Source of the DNA: Coffea arabica
Lineage: Eukaryota; Streptophyta; Magnoliopsida; Gentianales; Rubiaceae
Assembly (NCBI RefSeq): GCF_036785885.1
Contig: NC_092312.1
Location: 16,138,001 to 16,202,000, forward strand
Length of the DNA stretch: 64,000 nt
Direction of reading: 5' to 3'
In this document: piece after piece, positions 22,110-34,872 of the stretch
How positions within the stretch are numbered: position 1 is the stretch's first letter
How the letters are laid out: every line of letters starts with the position of its first letter
Notes under the pieces: model-generated
The model's input: only the letters and a program-made list of their open reading frames with translations
What the model was told of the DNA's origin: nothing
Database searches by the model: none
Program-made: the position numbers and the translations under genes

Positions 22110-25100
22110 TTAATCCTTTCTCGATTTTGCCCAGAAGAATCCCCTCTTCCAGGAAGAATGATTCTCTGACATTGATCTACTGCCTTTAGATCCAAAAGAA
22201 AAGTGACGCCTCAAGAAAGGCTTCGCCAAAGAGCCCTTCATGCTGGAACTGGAACTCATCTTAGGACCTCTTCCGTCATGTCCACTACTTTTCTGACGAT
22301 CAAAAGCAACAAGATCGCTATTAAGGTCACTATCAGCAATCCTGTTCCTAGATCTCTTTCTAGTCTTTAACTCAAATTCGGCTCTCAAAGCTTTCTCCGA
22401 CATTTTCTGTGCCTGTTTCTCCCCAAAGGTACAGATTGGACAAGCTGGATCATACTTGTTAATATCAGAGGTCATATTTTCCAAGCACTCTGCATGGTAA
22501 ACGTGCCCACAAATTAAAACAGCAACCACTGCAAGCTCATTAGTTGCTATAATTTTCTGGCTGCCCCATGAAGATTTCTCAGTCAAAAGTTTCGCACAAA
22601 TGCCACAGCTTTGGAGATCAAAGGAATAACCAGAATTTCTACCACTAGATCTGGTTATTTTGTCACGAACAAAACCCAATGTTTCACTGTCAAAAGACCA
22701 CCTTTCTCTACGGGAAGTTGACATGATATCAGGGAAGGTTGGTGTAGACCAACTGTCTGATGACCCACCATGGGAAGCCCTAGTTGACTCATGGCTCCAT
22801 CCAGGAAGCATAAAAGATGATGTTTCTTCAGAAACTGACAAAGTTGGAGACTTGATTGTTGGAACAAGGCTGTCAGATACTTGCCGTAAGAGTTGGTGCC
22901 CAGGAGAACGGCGAGGCCATCTTGATGGAGTTGAGCTTGCAGGAAGCGGGTGGCTTTGGGATGACAAAGGTGATGTTGACAGAGAGGAAACTGAAGGTGC
23001 TGAAGGAGATAACTTCACGGGAGATGGACAAGAAACTGCAGGAGATGCAGTTGACTCCCTAACCTAATTAAGAAACAAATAACCGATATATCAAGATGAT
23101 GCTAGGCAAAAAGAACTTAAAATTTGTGAATGCATCTAATGGAAAATCTTACACCTATTTCAAACTTACATCTGTAGAATTTGTACAGGTTAAAGGATCT
23201 GCAACCAAAAAAAATTCATCATAATTCAGACAAGATAATAGGTACCTCGGGGCTTAAAACCACCTTACCAAAAGTGGCAAGATTTGATGTCAAAATTGCT
23301 GACTTTTTTTTGCTTTTTTTCGGCAATTTGCTAATTATTCAGTAAAGAACACCAAGATACATCTAAATAACATGATTGATGCAGCAATAATTAGTGTTTT
23401 CCCCAATGCAGCAGGGCTGACCATGATGCACCATAGCAGTAAAATAAAATATTTTCCCAAATGTCCACAATAGAAGCAAGATGTTGCAAATGGAATATTT
23501 GAATGCACTCCACGAAACAGTTGTTAAAGCATCCTACTACTACTAAATTTTGAGTATAATTGCCAATCAGCCCATAGAGTTAAAAAAAAAAAAACTAATT
23601 TCATTTGCAGATACAAGAGAATAATTCGAAAAGTGCAAGATGAAAGCCCCATCACTCCACTAACATAGAATAAATAAGAGAGGAAATTATCAACTACCAC
23701 AGCATAGATGAGAATTGGCATCTATCATCTGCTTGTGTACGCATAAAGTTTTTCATGGTTGTATATATGTACAACCCATGAACTAAGGCTTGAGGCATAA
23801 ACTACCTCGTCCTTGAAAGATGCGCCTAAAATCCTTCACAAGATTTCTGACTCTTTGATCCTCATCCACTAGGTCTCCATCGAACTTTCTCAACAGTAGA
23901 CCTAGATAGTGAAGATGTTATGCAGTTATTTGGCTACTCAGAGAAACATCCACCGTTTTTCAGTTTGTCATGGTGATGTAAAACCACTCATCAGATATTT
24001 GAAACTATTAAACTAATCAGGAAACCTGTATATATAACCATTCCAGAACTCTTGAACAATCAAAGTGATACGAAATTATATATTTCCAAACTTATCAATG
24101 TTCATCAACTCGTGCATAAGGTGGATAGACTTAGATACGAAGTGATGGTTGAGTTAAACAGTTTCTGTGGCCTTGAAGCATGGTATCAGTAACACTGGTT
24201 GCCAAAATAGTTTGCTTCAACAATAATTTGAATATTATCATATACGTCATTACACATGAAACTGCCATCTAAGAGGAGATCAGGAAAATTTTATGCAAAC
24301 ATATAACACAGAAACCAAGTATTTGCCTATGAAGCTTGTATTATTCTACTTAGGAAAGGACTAAATTATAGTATAACACCACCTATCTTAGTAGCCAGCA
24401 AAGTTACTCTCAAAGTCACCCATCATCCCTGCTTAATCATCAATAGTGACTGCCTCATGCAGAATCACAAGTTGTTCACCCTTTTCCTTTTCCTATACTT
24501 GGTTTTCCAGTCAATCAGCTTGTGTAGTTGTGTGTTCGCCTTAAAGCTGCTCTGTACAGCTAGTATATGTGACATATGCAGCAGTATAGATGATGAATGT
24601 GCGAAATCGAAAGAACCTCACCCTACATACTGCCACTTCAGTGTAACATTGAAGTTTTTATTCTTAGACTAGAATGATGTTTTCTGTCGCACTAATTGGC
24701 ATTGCTTTTAGCCCAGTATACAACCATAACTATGTACTTTTAACTATGTATTTTTATGTCAAGGACTGATTATTTAATGTCTCACGAAATTCCGACATTG
24801 CAAAATACTAGGTTTAGTTCCCAGGAACAATAAACACAGCACTCACACAATCAAGTAGGAAAAAGAAAAGAAAACTTGCGTAATCTCCATAAGAGTACTT
24901 TTTTTCTTCAGAGAGCGTTACATTTATAAAATGAAATGAGATGAGAAGCAGCATAAAGATGTACCAGAAGTAGTGAGCCTTGTAGCCCCGTTATTTACAT
25001 CAGAAACTGGGGACTTCTGCCATACAAGTGATTGAAAACTATCCAATGGACTACCTTCTTCAGATGCATGTGTGGTTTCAATAGTTGGTCCAGATTTAAC

Positions 25101-25292
25101 ATCTAGTGGATCATTGCGGGTGACCCCATCGGAAATCCAATTTACAGAAGTTTCCTCCCCCACTACTCGCACCCGGTTATCCCATCGAAAGCTCCATGAT
25201 GGGGAATGCCGAATGTTCCTGTGCATAATTTCACTGGTAGACCCATTTGTAACCGTTCTATCCTTAGCAGCAACACAACAGACAGACCCCAT
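22110..25292 (-). CDS. RING-H2 E3 ubiquitin ligase, N-terminally acylated type, 436 aa
   Basis: Three coding exons on the minus strand: 24965-25292 (109 codons plus one base), a 29-base micro-exon 23170-23198 (encoding most of DPLTCTNSTD), and 22110-23063 (starting VRESTAS). Phases match through all joins. The protein begins MGSVCCVAAKD: Gly2 fits N-myristoylation, and Cys5/Cys6 fit palmitoylation, so membrane anchoring is likely. The middle is Ser/Pro-rich. The RING spans CGICAKLL, then LICGHVYHAEC and ACPICT, giving Cys-Cys-Cys-His-His-Cys-Cys-Cys (RING-H2). The tail is basic and Ser-rich and ends WAKSRKD. RING-H2 proteins hand ubiquitin from an E2 enzyme to targets; the target is unknown. 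Intron 1 is long (about 1.77 kb). Confidence 0.85.
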
Positions 25293-27284
25293 GCTTGCTC
25301 ATATAAACAAAATTATATCAATAAACTACTCCAGCTGTCAGTCACACCAATAATCCCATCATAGTCACTGCAACAATAAAATCCTAAAAAAGTTACTATA
25401 GGAAAACTGTAAACAAAAACATAAAAATTAGAACTAAGTCTCCATAGCAGGAGTTGAGGCATTCATAACTATCACTAGCAGAAACCACAAAAGAAACTAT
25501 CAATAGTTTGACAGCCAGAAAATAAACCATGCAAAACAATGGTCTCTTGCATAAAGAACTAAGAAGCGTGAATCCCATACGTGAAAGCATATTTTTCTAT
25601 GCAGGTGGTGAAAGTACGTTAAAACTACCCACCTGATCACGGTTCAAATAAAAGTCCAACATATCACTCTCAGAAACTTTCAAATTCATCAATTTCCATT
25701 AATCTCAATTAACATTTTCCAAGCAAAGCAGAAATAGTCAAGAAGAAGAACGGGCAATACCAGCCATCCCCATGACCAAGACCAACACAAAACGCATAAG
25801 TAAGTCTCAGAACAGTATGGCATCTAAGCAAAATAAGTGACAGGACTAAAAATTAGGAAACCTAAGAGCAGACAAGATTCATCTTTTGTTATGGTGGAAC
25901 AGTATTGTATCTAAGCAAAGTAAGTGACAAAACAAAAATTAGGAAACCTAAGAATAGACGAGATTCATCATTTTTTACGGTTGACTAATAGACAATAACT
26001 CTACCATTTGGCCAGTGAATCACAGCAGCTGAAACCCTAATCCCTCTTCCCTGTTCCATAAATTTCAGCGCTTCAAAAGCTTCTCCCAGAACTGAAATTT
26101 TCCAAGTCGGCAAAAATTATCATGATACTGGAAAATAAAAATTTACAACTCAATAAGACCCCTCTCTCTTAAAACAATTCAAGGAAACAATTAGCAATCA
26201 ACAGGCAACATCTATAATCCTATTTTTTATTTTTATTTAACTAAATAAATTCTTACTTTATAAACACAACTCAAGCTTAAAAAATTTACCACGAGCAAGT
26301 AGAATTAATTTTTTAAAGGAAAATAAAAGGAGAAATATATTTGCGAGAGGAAATTTTTAAGTGAAAAGAAAAAAGTCGAATAAAGCTGCTAGTAGGCAGG
26401 TGGAGAAGACTAAGCAGTAGGAGCAAGTCTGAGTCGCGAAAACCCTAAAAATACGAATAATCAGACACTGCATAGGTCCTAGAGATCCGAAACTGTAGCC
26501 CCGATTAATTTGTAATCTCATTCAATAACACTGCCTAATATATTTTCCCCAAATTCCGCCCGATTATTTCCTTAATCATCTCTAATGAATCCACCTCACT
26601 AATATTCCCAAGAGCAAACATATATACTACCAACTAATCAACCACAAAAATTCTTCGATTTTATGCATGCTAAACATTTTAGCGATTGTTCATATTTTTT
26701 GTCTAAAATCATAGAAAAGGAAACGATCAGAACAGTACCGTTTCGTGCTTGGGCGAACCACCGGCAGACGGAGACAATTTAGAGAGAGAGAGAGAGAGAG
26801 AATCTATATGTGTGTGCCTATATATATGTGTGTGTATATATCTGGTGTGTGTGAAACGGAGAAAATAGAGAGGGAAAGTGGAGAGAGAGAGAGAGGGAGA
26901 GGTTTCTGATTCTCCTGCTTCCCTGGTTGAATGAGTTGGGGATGGAGAGGTATAGGGGAGGGACGGGGCGGGGGTCCTCACTACTAAAGTCGTTGTAGAC
27001 GGTTCTTAAGAGTGCCGTCAACGTGTGCTGGTGAAACTCAGCACTCGGCAGAGCGTTTACGGCTGTGAACACCGTCGGCCGTTGACGTCGTTAACTGGCA
27101 CGTGTCCTAAGGTTGTTTGTTTGTTTTGATCATGTGGATGTTGGTGTTGTCAATTACCAAATTCCCTAGGCAGTGAACAAGTTTACTCGCTGTAAACACA
27201 ATAACCCTCTTAGTAGTTTTCTTTTTTTACACATAAATTAAGAAAAATTAGTTGACTTTGCTGAGTACTCACGGGGTGGCATTG
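25293..27284. other. Upstream region of the RING gene, likely with a leader intron
   Basis: There is no coding exon. On the minus strand, 'gcacgaaacggtactg' near 26740 looks like a donor that could end a non-coding first exon, with an intron reaching to near 25300. Next to it, 26778-26801 is an AG-repeat run, with TG/TA tracts to 26850 and a second AG run at about 26881-26900, typical of plant core promoters and leaders. The non-coding exon is inference. Confidence 0.4.
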
Positions 27285-27725
27285 TTTGGATTGTGATTTT
27301 TGACAAAAAAATTTTTATATTATTTATGAATATATTTTTTTAATTATTTTTTTATCTCACATATATTAAATTATTACAATCTTGCAAAAAACTCTTAAAA
27401 ATAGCAATTCAACCGATCTAGTCTACTATTTTTCTAAAATATCCTTACTTTAATATTTACCTTTACGTTAATTATAATAACGATTTTGATGGAAAGTTTT
27501 ACTATTCAGGCATGGATCAAACCAATTATTAGGTTTTTTTTTTGAAGCACAGATCAATTATTAGGTAAGCAACTTGTATTCATTCATAACAAAGTACATT
27601 AAATATGGACATTTTAGAGAAGTTAAAATTCAACCATATTTTTTAATTGAAAAGTAAACTATAATTTAGGATAAATGAAAAAATGAAAGCAAGATTATCA
27701 AAGTGGAACGAGAAAAGTAATAGTA
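27285..27725. mobile_element. Decayed composite: hAT-like MITE fragment with a Stowaway relative
   Basis: Starts 'cattgtttggattgtgattt' and continues with 'tttttatctcacatatatta', like 62445-62560. The following 27400-27725 resembles the inside and right end of the Stowaway MITE at 62562-62915 ('attttagagaag', 'aagtaaactataattta', 'gattatcaaagtggaacgag'). The same two parts in the same order thus occur twice in the window. Both are degenerate here, and no clean target duplication is visible. Confidence 0.5.
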
Positions 27726-29282
27726 CTACCATTTAAGCATTTAAAATTTATTTTATTATTATTCAATTATTGCTCAAATGAGTTTTCATGAGGTCGATTT
27801 CAAGTAATTTCGTATATTTATTTAAAAATTCAAGCTTTACACTTGTTAAGTTGAGATCAGTTAGATGGAGGAATGGATTAGGCGCTTAAGGAGAACGAAA
27901 TGTAAGTGAAATGTCCTAAATTCAAACCTCCCACCTATATTTAAAAGAAAAAAAGAATTGAGATTGGTTTAAAAGATTAATGAACATGATTTTTTTTATA
28001 CCTTTTTTCATCAACTAACCAATCAATCAAATTAAATCAAGCTGCATTTTAAAGGGTACCTAAGCTTGCAATTTTTTGCATTTTCAAAGGAAAAATAAAG
28101 GAAAAGTTGGTATATTGTGAAATGTTGAAGGAGTTTTTTTTCAAACGAAAAATTTTAAATCCAAAATCTCCTATTTATGCTATTTTCTTCTTACCATCCA
28201 ATTCAACCTAGCCCTCCCGCAATGTCACAGGAGGATACCAATGGTATATTGTGTTGGGCCGGGGGGGAAGGGGGGGGGGTACAAGTGGGGGTTTCTTATT
28301 AGGTACGCGGAGTGCATGGTACGCATTCCCAGCTTTTCACGTCACACACGAAAGTATCAACAAATTAATTTGAGCAGAGATTCCTTAATTTTTTTGTGTT
28401 AGCTTCATTCATTATCAAATCCATTTGATTCCCTTCAATAAACAGTGAGTGTGTCTGGAGAGCCATTATTAGGCTCCAAATTATTTACTTGCATTAGAAA
28501 CACAATTTTCATCACACATTTAGGTAGTTATGACCTCCCTCTTAGTTAATTAAATATTCTTCTTTTTTCTTGTCCAAAAAATAAGGGAATTTATATGAAA
28601 AGTTATTTGTGTTACTATCTTAAAATTTTAAGCGACCATTAGAGATTGTGCTCGTTAAGTAGCAAGCTCTCAATTTTAATCTGTTTAACGTTTGTGGGAA
28701 AAGAATTAGACATAGCTATCACTTTATCCCTCTTCAGTTTGGGGTTCTTTCCCCTCGAAAAGAAAAGGAACAAAAAAGGGTTCATGTCATAGTTAGTAAA
28801 GTGCAATACAAGACTAACAATAAATACTACGTATGCGTAATATATTAGATTTTTTAGTGAAAAGGCATGATTAAATGAAATATATGAATTTGGCAAAATT
28901 ATATACAAAAAAATCGTACATATATAAATGTTAAGTATAATTAGAACTTTAGTATAAACATATTAGTAAATTTAATAATTTCTATTAATATACATGCATA
29001 ATTGTTATATAATTAATATAATTAAGTATATTATATACACTAATATATATTATGTAATATTTATAATTAATCATATCATTATTATAAATTTATAACTAAT
29101 TAAATTAAATATATTTGCAACAATTTAATTTTTTTTTAACGGGCAACGGAACAGGAATGAGACAAGAGTATACTCTCCCACCCTATTTTTTAACGAGAGA
29201 AAAATGCTCCACATCCCGTCCCACCCCCGCTCTGCCCCTGTCTCCATAAGCCCGCCTGTTCCAATTGCAATCCCTATTATTA
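27726..29282. other. Intergenic, AT-rich, with a G-run cluster
   Basis: No gene is seen. At 28261-28291 three long G runs (7, 10 and 6 bases) lie on the plus strand, the only strongly G-rich patch in a very AT-rich stretch; it could form a G-quadruplex. From 28900 to 29150 the sequence is nearly pure A/T. Confidence 0.5.
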
Positions 29283-30361
29283 TCTATATCTATATAAATT
29301 TGAGAAGGGATTTTTAGCAACAAGCCTCCACGTATCTTCCCACTACCAATTCCATTTTTCTAGCATTTCACATTTAATTTAATTCATAAAATATATTCCT
29401 CTCAACTTCTACATCACCTCTGCGCATTTGAAATTGTTGGTTACTTTTTAACATCATTTCATTTCAAATTGTTGATTAATGTGCATGTTATTCTATTTGA
29501 ACTTCAACCCATCACGTTTCTGATTGCCTTGCATTGTTTATGATTCTACAACAATTAAAACTTCTATAAGACCATAAGAAGAGATAACAATTATAACATC
29601 CTTTCATGCTTTCTTATTAATTTAAATAAATAAGATTATTTACACTCCATTTTTGTTATTCACACTTCAATAATCATTTTGATCATATAATTTTCATTAG
29701 TTAGACTATATGATAAAACAAATGGTGCAATTACAAATAATAAAAAATGGAGGGCAAATAACATTTTCTTAAGTAAGAAATGACTTCTATACCTTTATAA
29801 TTTAATAAAGTAGTGGCTCTGCTTATATAGGAATTTGGTTTAAAATTTATTAGTGGGAGGGTAAATAAAAAAAAATATTGCCAAACATAGTAAAAGTAAA
29901 AAAGTAAATGATAATATTTTATCTTTTAACTTAGTAATCCTAAATAAAATGGCAAAATTAAATAGAAAACAAAAAGGAAACAATGTCGTGGATTTAAAAA
30001 ATCAAGAATGGTACCATTCATGAAATCGAAATTATGGAATCACTAAATAAAAAACAAAGTACTACTAGCCTTTTAACGTCGAAATTTTTTTGAAATATTC
30101 ATTTTTGATAAAAAAAAAATAATGATAATAACAACACCAATTCTACCAAAAATTTTTAAAAAAAGTAACATTATAGTTTAAGAGAAAGATATAGAACATT
30201 CAGCCCTAAAATACTACTTAATTTGTATATATCTGGCCCAAATTTGACATTAAATTTGAATAAGAGTGCAAAACCCAAACACTAAGGATAAGTTTTGGTA
30301 TCATTAATTATTTTATGTATTCTTATTGCTGCCTTCATATGTAAATATGTATTTGCTATGT

Positions 30362-30400
<39 letters not shown>

Positions 30401-30763
30401 ATTGTAGTACTTGAGGATATTATAGATATTATCAGTTTTTCATTTCGATTTTTAGATACTAATAATTGCAACCATTGTAATTAATTTTTAATTTTACATT
30501 TTCATTATGATAGGTAAAGTTAAATATATTGGGTCGCATGAATATGAATTTATATGTTAGGTAAAAGGGGAGGAGGGAGGGTAGAAAATAGTGAGGAGTT
30601 GAAAGATAGCAGAAAATGTTGAAAAAGAAATATGGGTTACAAGGATAGGCGGGGAAGGAAGAGAAGAAAAAAGAGAATTGCAAAAGACATGACAGAGATG
30701 ACAAAAAACAAATTTATTTTGATTTGAAATATAACCCGTGCATATCACAGGTCAAAATACTAG
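29283..30763 (+). mobile_element. Non-autonomous Helitron, 1.48 kb
   Basis: The 5' end is TCTATATCTATATAAATTTG after an A. The 3' end has an imperfect hairpin (CCCGTGCATATCACAGG at about 30735-30751), then TCAAAATA and CTAG (30760-30763), followed by a T. The first 120 bases closely match the 5' end of the Helitron at 32006, so the two belong to one family. The inside is AT-rich with no gene and includes a TA microsatellite at about 30366-30396. Confidence 0.8.
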
Positions 30764-32005
30764 TTTCACATAATGCAACATGGTGTGCTCGACTAGATTC
30801 ATCCCCAAGTGGGTAAAATTGCCGTTGCCGGAAACATCGTGGGAACAGTTATCCAGATCTTTACACGGTGGCAGATCAATTTAATTAATACTTGTTGTAA
30901 TTGTTGCTTAATGAGATCTTGATTGATTAAAAATCTGATGGCTCCAATGCACGGACTTGCTGTCTACAGAAAAAAAAAAAAAAAAAAAGAAGAAGACACA
31001 CTTGTGTTATTAAATTATTTTAAGATTCTCTTCCAAAGAGAATTGCAGTACCGTGCAAATTTAAAATTAGTATGTCACCGTATAATAGGCCCGGAAACTA
31101 CCCGCACATATTTTTTTCTGGTGGGCTCATTAGTAAGAAGGGCCAGTACACTTGTGATTTTCATACAATTGTATAGTTATTGTATTTTTTACATGATTTG
31201 ATATATATTTACTTCTCTTTGTTGTACACATATCTTTTGTTTTTGTACATCAACTCAGTAACTTAATACAATAACGATTGTAAACGTACAATCGTTTGGA
31301 CAGGAGATTATTTGGAATTTTTAAAAATATATATATATTGTAATACTTTTTTGATTTGATATATATAAGATAAAATAATAGTTAAAAAAATATGTTGATG
31401 ATGCAAACAAATAAAATTTGTGTAAATAAACACTATCCAAACAAATTATTCAAAACTGAAAAAGTTTACCAAAAAATATTTTCGTCCTTGTTAAACTGCA
31501 TGAATGATGTAATTGATATTCTTTTAACCCATAGTTGATGTAAACGGAGTTCATTGTGAATTGGACTCTTTCTCTCCCACAGTGTAAGAGTAATATAGAT
31601 TATTGTATTTAGACCGAAAAAAAAAAAGGTTCATGGTCTCTGTCCAAATTAATAAGCACATGTTATAAAATCTAATTAAGGAGGAAGAAAGTTGAAAAAT
31701 TAGTACGCCTCAAAGTAATAAGCACATGTAATTAAGTAAGGAGAAGACAGTTGACGAATTAGTACACTTGCAGAGAGTACACTTGAAGTTGACAAATTAG
31801 TACTAAAGAGAGAGTACACTTGGCCATGCTGATTGACATCAGCCGGTGGCGTATTTTGCCCAACAGAATCAAAATCATCACAAGCAAGCAATCCTGGGTC
31901 CAAAGCATTAGGACCTTTTTCTCCCCACAACGTTTCTTCCTCCTTCCATACATCCGGGCAGAAAAAATAGAGAAAATTGTCCCACATAATTCAAGTTCAG
32001 CAATA
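30764..32005. other. Intergenic between two Helitrons, with a small MITE and an unidentified coding-like patch
   Basis: At about 31293-31445 is a small element with ends 'gtttggacaggagattattt' and 'aaacactatccaaac' as inverted repeats; its left end also occurs near 62152. At 31660-31830 short phrases ('ataagcacatgt', 'aattagtac', 'agagtacacttg') recur several times. On the minus strand about 31830-31975 reads KEEETLWGEKGPNALDPGLL and on, with a codon-like texture unlike its surroundings. I cannot name it. Confidence 0.4.
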
Positions 32006-34059
32006 TCTATATCTATATAAATATGAGAAAGAGCTTTTTAGCAACAAGATTTCACACACCTTCCCATTCTCAATTCCATATTTCTAGCATTTTACATTTA
32101 ACTTATTTCGTAAAATACATCATGTCCACATTTTCAACACACTCTCACGTTTTTATCAAATAATAAGAATATCACTCCAACTAATACTTCTCCCCCTCAC
32201 ACACCTTCTCGCTCCAATTAATACTCCTCCAATTAATAATTCTATTCTAATTAAAACTCTTCCAACCCAATAATAAGAGATAACAACATAATTTCACTAA
32301 AAACTGCAATTTACCATCTCTTTCAACTTTCTTCACATGCTATTTTAATATAATTTTAATTCGAAAGCATACAACATGATTAAGAAACAGCAAAACTAAT
32401 TAGAATTAGATTTTGATCCAAAAAAAAAATTAGGCCTATATGTCACTGGCACGTTGCCGTAATTTGTAATGCCAATTAGGACTATTTATCATTTTTTTTC
32501 AAGGAGTTATGACATTGTAAAGCTTATTTAAGCAAAATTTGACTCATCGGTGATTTTAGTATCAAGTTATTAAATATACTACAAATTCTATAATATCAGT
32601 CTGCTATAAAAAATAATATTTTACCAGCATGTGATATTTACGTACGAAATTTCAAAGGTAAATCAGATGCTTTTACTTATACTCTATATAATTTGAATAG
32701 TTTTTTAGCGAATATAACTATACTATGCAAACCCATCACTTTGTATAATTGAAACTAGCAAATTGTAAATCAATCACAATTTAAATTTTGCTCGATACCT
32801 ACGCAATTGGTGAGTTCCATTAGTAATACTACATCAAACTTTTAATGTTGTTTCATACTCTTATCAACATGTATTTCAAAAATCATAGATCCAAAAATGA
32901 TACATGTGCTTGAAAGTTAGTTACGTGGTTGAGATCAAACAATTTTACAACATTACAAGCATTGTTGATAGCAAATTCAAAGAGAATATGAATATTCGAA
33001 TATACAATCATGCATACGGTAAACTTACTCTATTTAATTTAATTACTGCACAAATTTTTTAAATTTATAATCATAACATATACCTTCTTTCATTCTTACT
33101 AGATTAAATATTTTCAAATACTTGGTTACATTCAGAGCATTAACATAGAAAACATATTCTATGAGTTATGCAAAAATTGTGGACAACTATGTGAAAGTCA
33201 TTTTTCAAAAACAGTGTGTATGCATTGTAATGACGTGGTCGACACTGTTGTTAGGTAATTAATTTCATGTACCTTTAATTTCAACAAATTTTTCTATATT
33301 GTATATAACATTTTATTTGTCAAACAGGTACAATGTTAACATACAAATCAAAGATTCTAGTGATAACATACATCTTAATCTACAAGACAGACATGCAAGA
33401 TTTGTATTTGGTTGTGATACTTCTTATTTTGAGAATTACAAATGAAGGTAGAATTTCTTGATATATGTTTATTTTTTATAATGTTATTTAGAAACTATGT
33501 AAAAACAATACACTAATTTTTAATTCTTAGGACAATGGTGATAAGTTGTTTATTCAACGAATCAATTCATGCAAAGATCGTGCATTTTTATTTGTAATAC
33601 GCATTCCACAAAATTTAATAGAATTAATTAAATCACCAATTTTGACTTTCGTACTAAAAATTGATTGGTGTAAAGAGTGTTCACACTTTCATGCAAGATT
33701 ATCAAATCGAATACATAATATTTGTAAGTATTTCATTTTAACAACATTTAATTACATTCATTTTTATTCATATATCATTAATTTTTTAATATAAAATTTT
33801 ATTATTTTTTTAGGATATATCTTATGAAAAAGGTAATTTTTGAATAATATACACATTCTATTATATTTCAAACTATTGTTAGACAGATATTATATTTTAA
33901 TTGTATTGGTACAATTTTTTAACCTTTTTTAATTCACCATTTTATTTTCATTTTTTCAATAATGTCAGCACCGTGCGTAGCACAGATATTCACACTGGTA
34001 TATAAGTATTGTTTTGAATTGAAATATAAATCCGTGCAAAGCACGGGTTAGAATGCTAG
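32006..34059 (+). mobile_element. Helitron, 2.05 kb, with an RPA1-type zinc-ribbon remnant
   Basis: The 5' end is TCTATATCTATATAAATATG after an A. The 3' end has a hairpin (CCGTGCAAAGCACGG at about 34032-34046), then GTTAGAATG and CTAG (34056-34059), followed by T. At 33169-33254 the plus strand reads CKNCGQLCES and KTVCMHCNDVVDTVVR. A GT-AG intron follows, then from 33329 YNVNIQIKDSSDNIHLNL. This is the order of the zinc ribbon in the C-terminal domain of replication protein A1, which plant Helitrons often carry. A further coding patch at 33546-33720 may belong to the same fold. No Rep/helicase is seen. A second, weaker terminus (CCGTGCGTAGCACAG then CACTGG) lies at about 33968-33995. Confidence 0.82.
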
Positions 34060-34095
34060 TTCCATAGGAATGCTGGAATGTAAAAGAATGAGATT

Positions 34096-34872
34096 GTGGG
34101 TCCGTTTGTTTGCTTGTAAAATATTTTCCCCCCAAAATAAATATTTTAGCTGAAAATCATTTCCCTGGAAATATATGATTTTTTCATTTTTAATTGACTT
34201 TTTTGAAAATGTTTTCCTCATAACAAACAATGATTACTACATTTCCTTAAACTATCAGCATTCCAATATGATTACCACTACCTGTCTCTCATTTCTACAG
34301 ATGATTCACCTTAAACACCACAATCAATTTGAGAGTCAAAAATACTTTCTTGGTATTCATAGAAAACTCTAAGAACACTTGCATAAGATGATGTGCCCAA
34401 CAAGATGCTAAAAATGGGTAAGCAGAATCTTTGCCCTTTTGGAGGTACATCCACTAATCTGTAAAGCGTTATATCCATTTAAAATTATTCATCAATATAT
34501 ATGAGATAAAAAAATGCATACGACTCGTAAATTTGTGTGTGAGGCTGAGAGATAAAAAGTGGATCCAACGAGAAATCATAGCGGGTGAGAGCGAGAAAGT
34601 GACAGTCGATCCAACAAAGAATGGTAGACTGGTTGCTAGAGAGAGTGAATAGGAGAAAAATTGGTTGCGGAGGCAAGGGGGCTTTGTTCTGGAAAAGTAT
34701 TCAGTGTTCCGCTGGAAAACAACTTTAGTAAAAAGTTTTGCAGAAGTTGTTTTCCATTGGATCGCGTAAAACCTTTTCTAAAGGAAAAATTTTTCTTGAC
34801 ACTTCTTTGCAGCCAAACATCGAAAAAAAGGGAAAACATATTTTTCGCGAAAATTTTCCATCCAAACAAACA
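34096..34872. mobile_element. Foldback (hAT-like) non-autonomous element
   Basis: The left end GTCCGTTTGTTTGCTTGTAA (followed by AATATTTTC) and the right end, in reverse complement TGTTTGTTTGGATGGAAAAT (followed by TTTC), form inverted repeats. Arms rich in 'gaaaa'/'ttttc' follow on both sides. No coding capacity is seen; the open frames inside are incidental. Confidence 0.5.
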
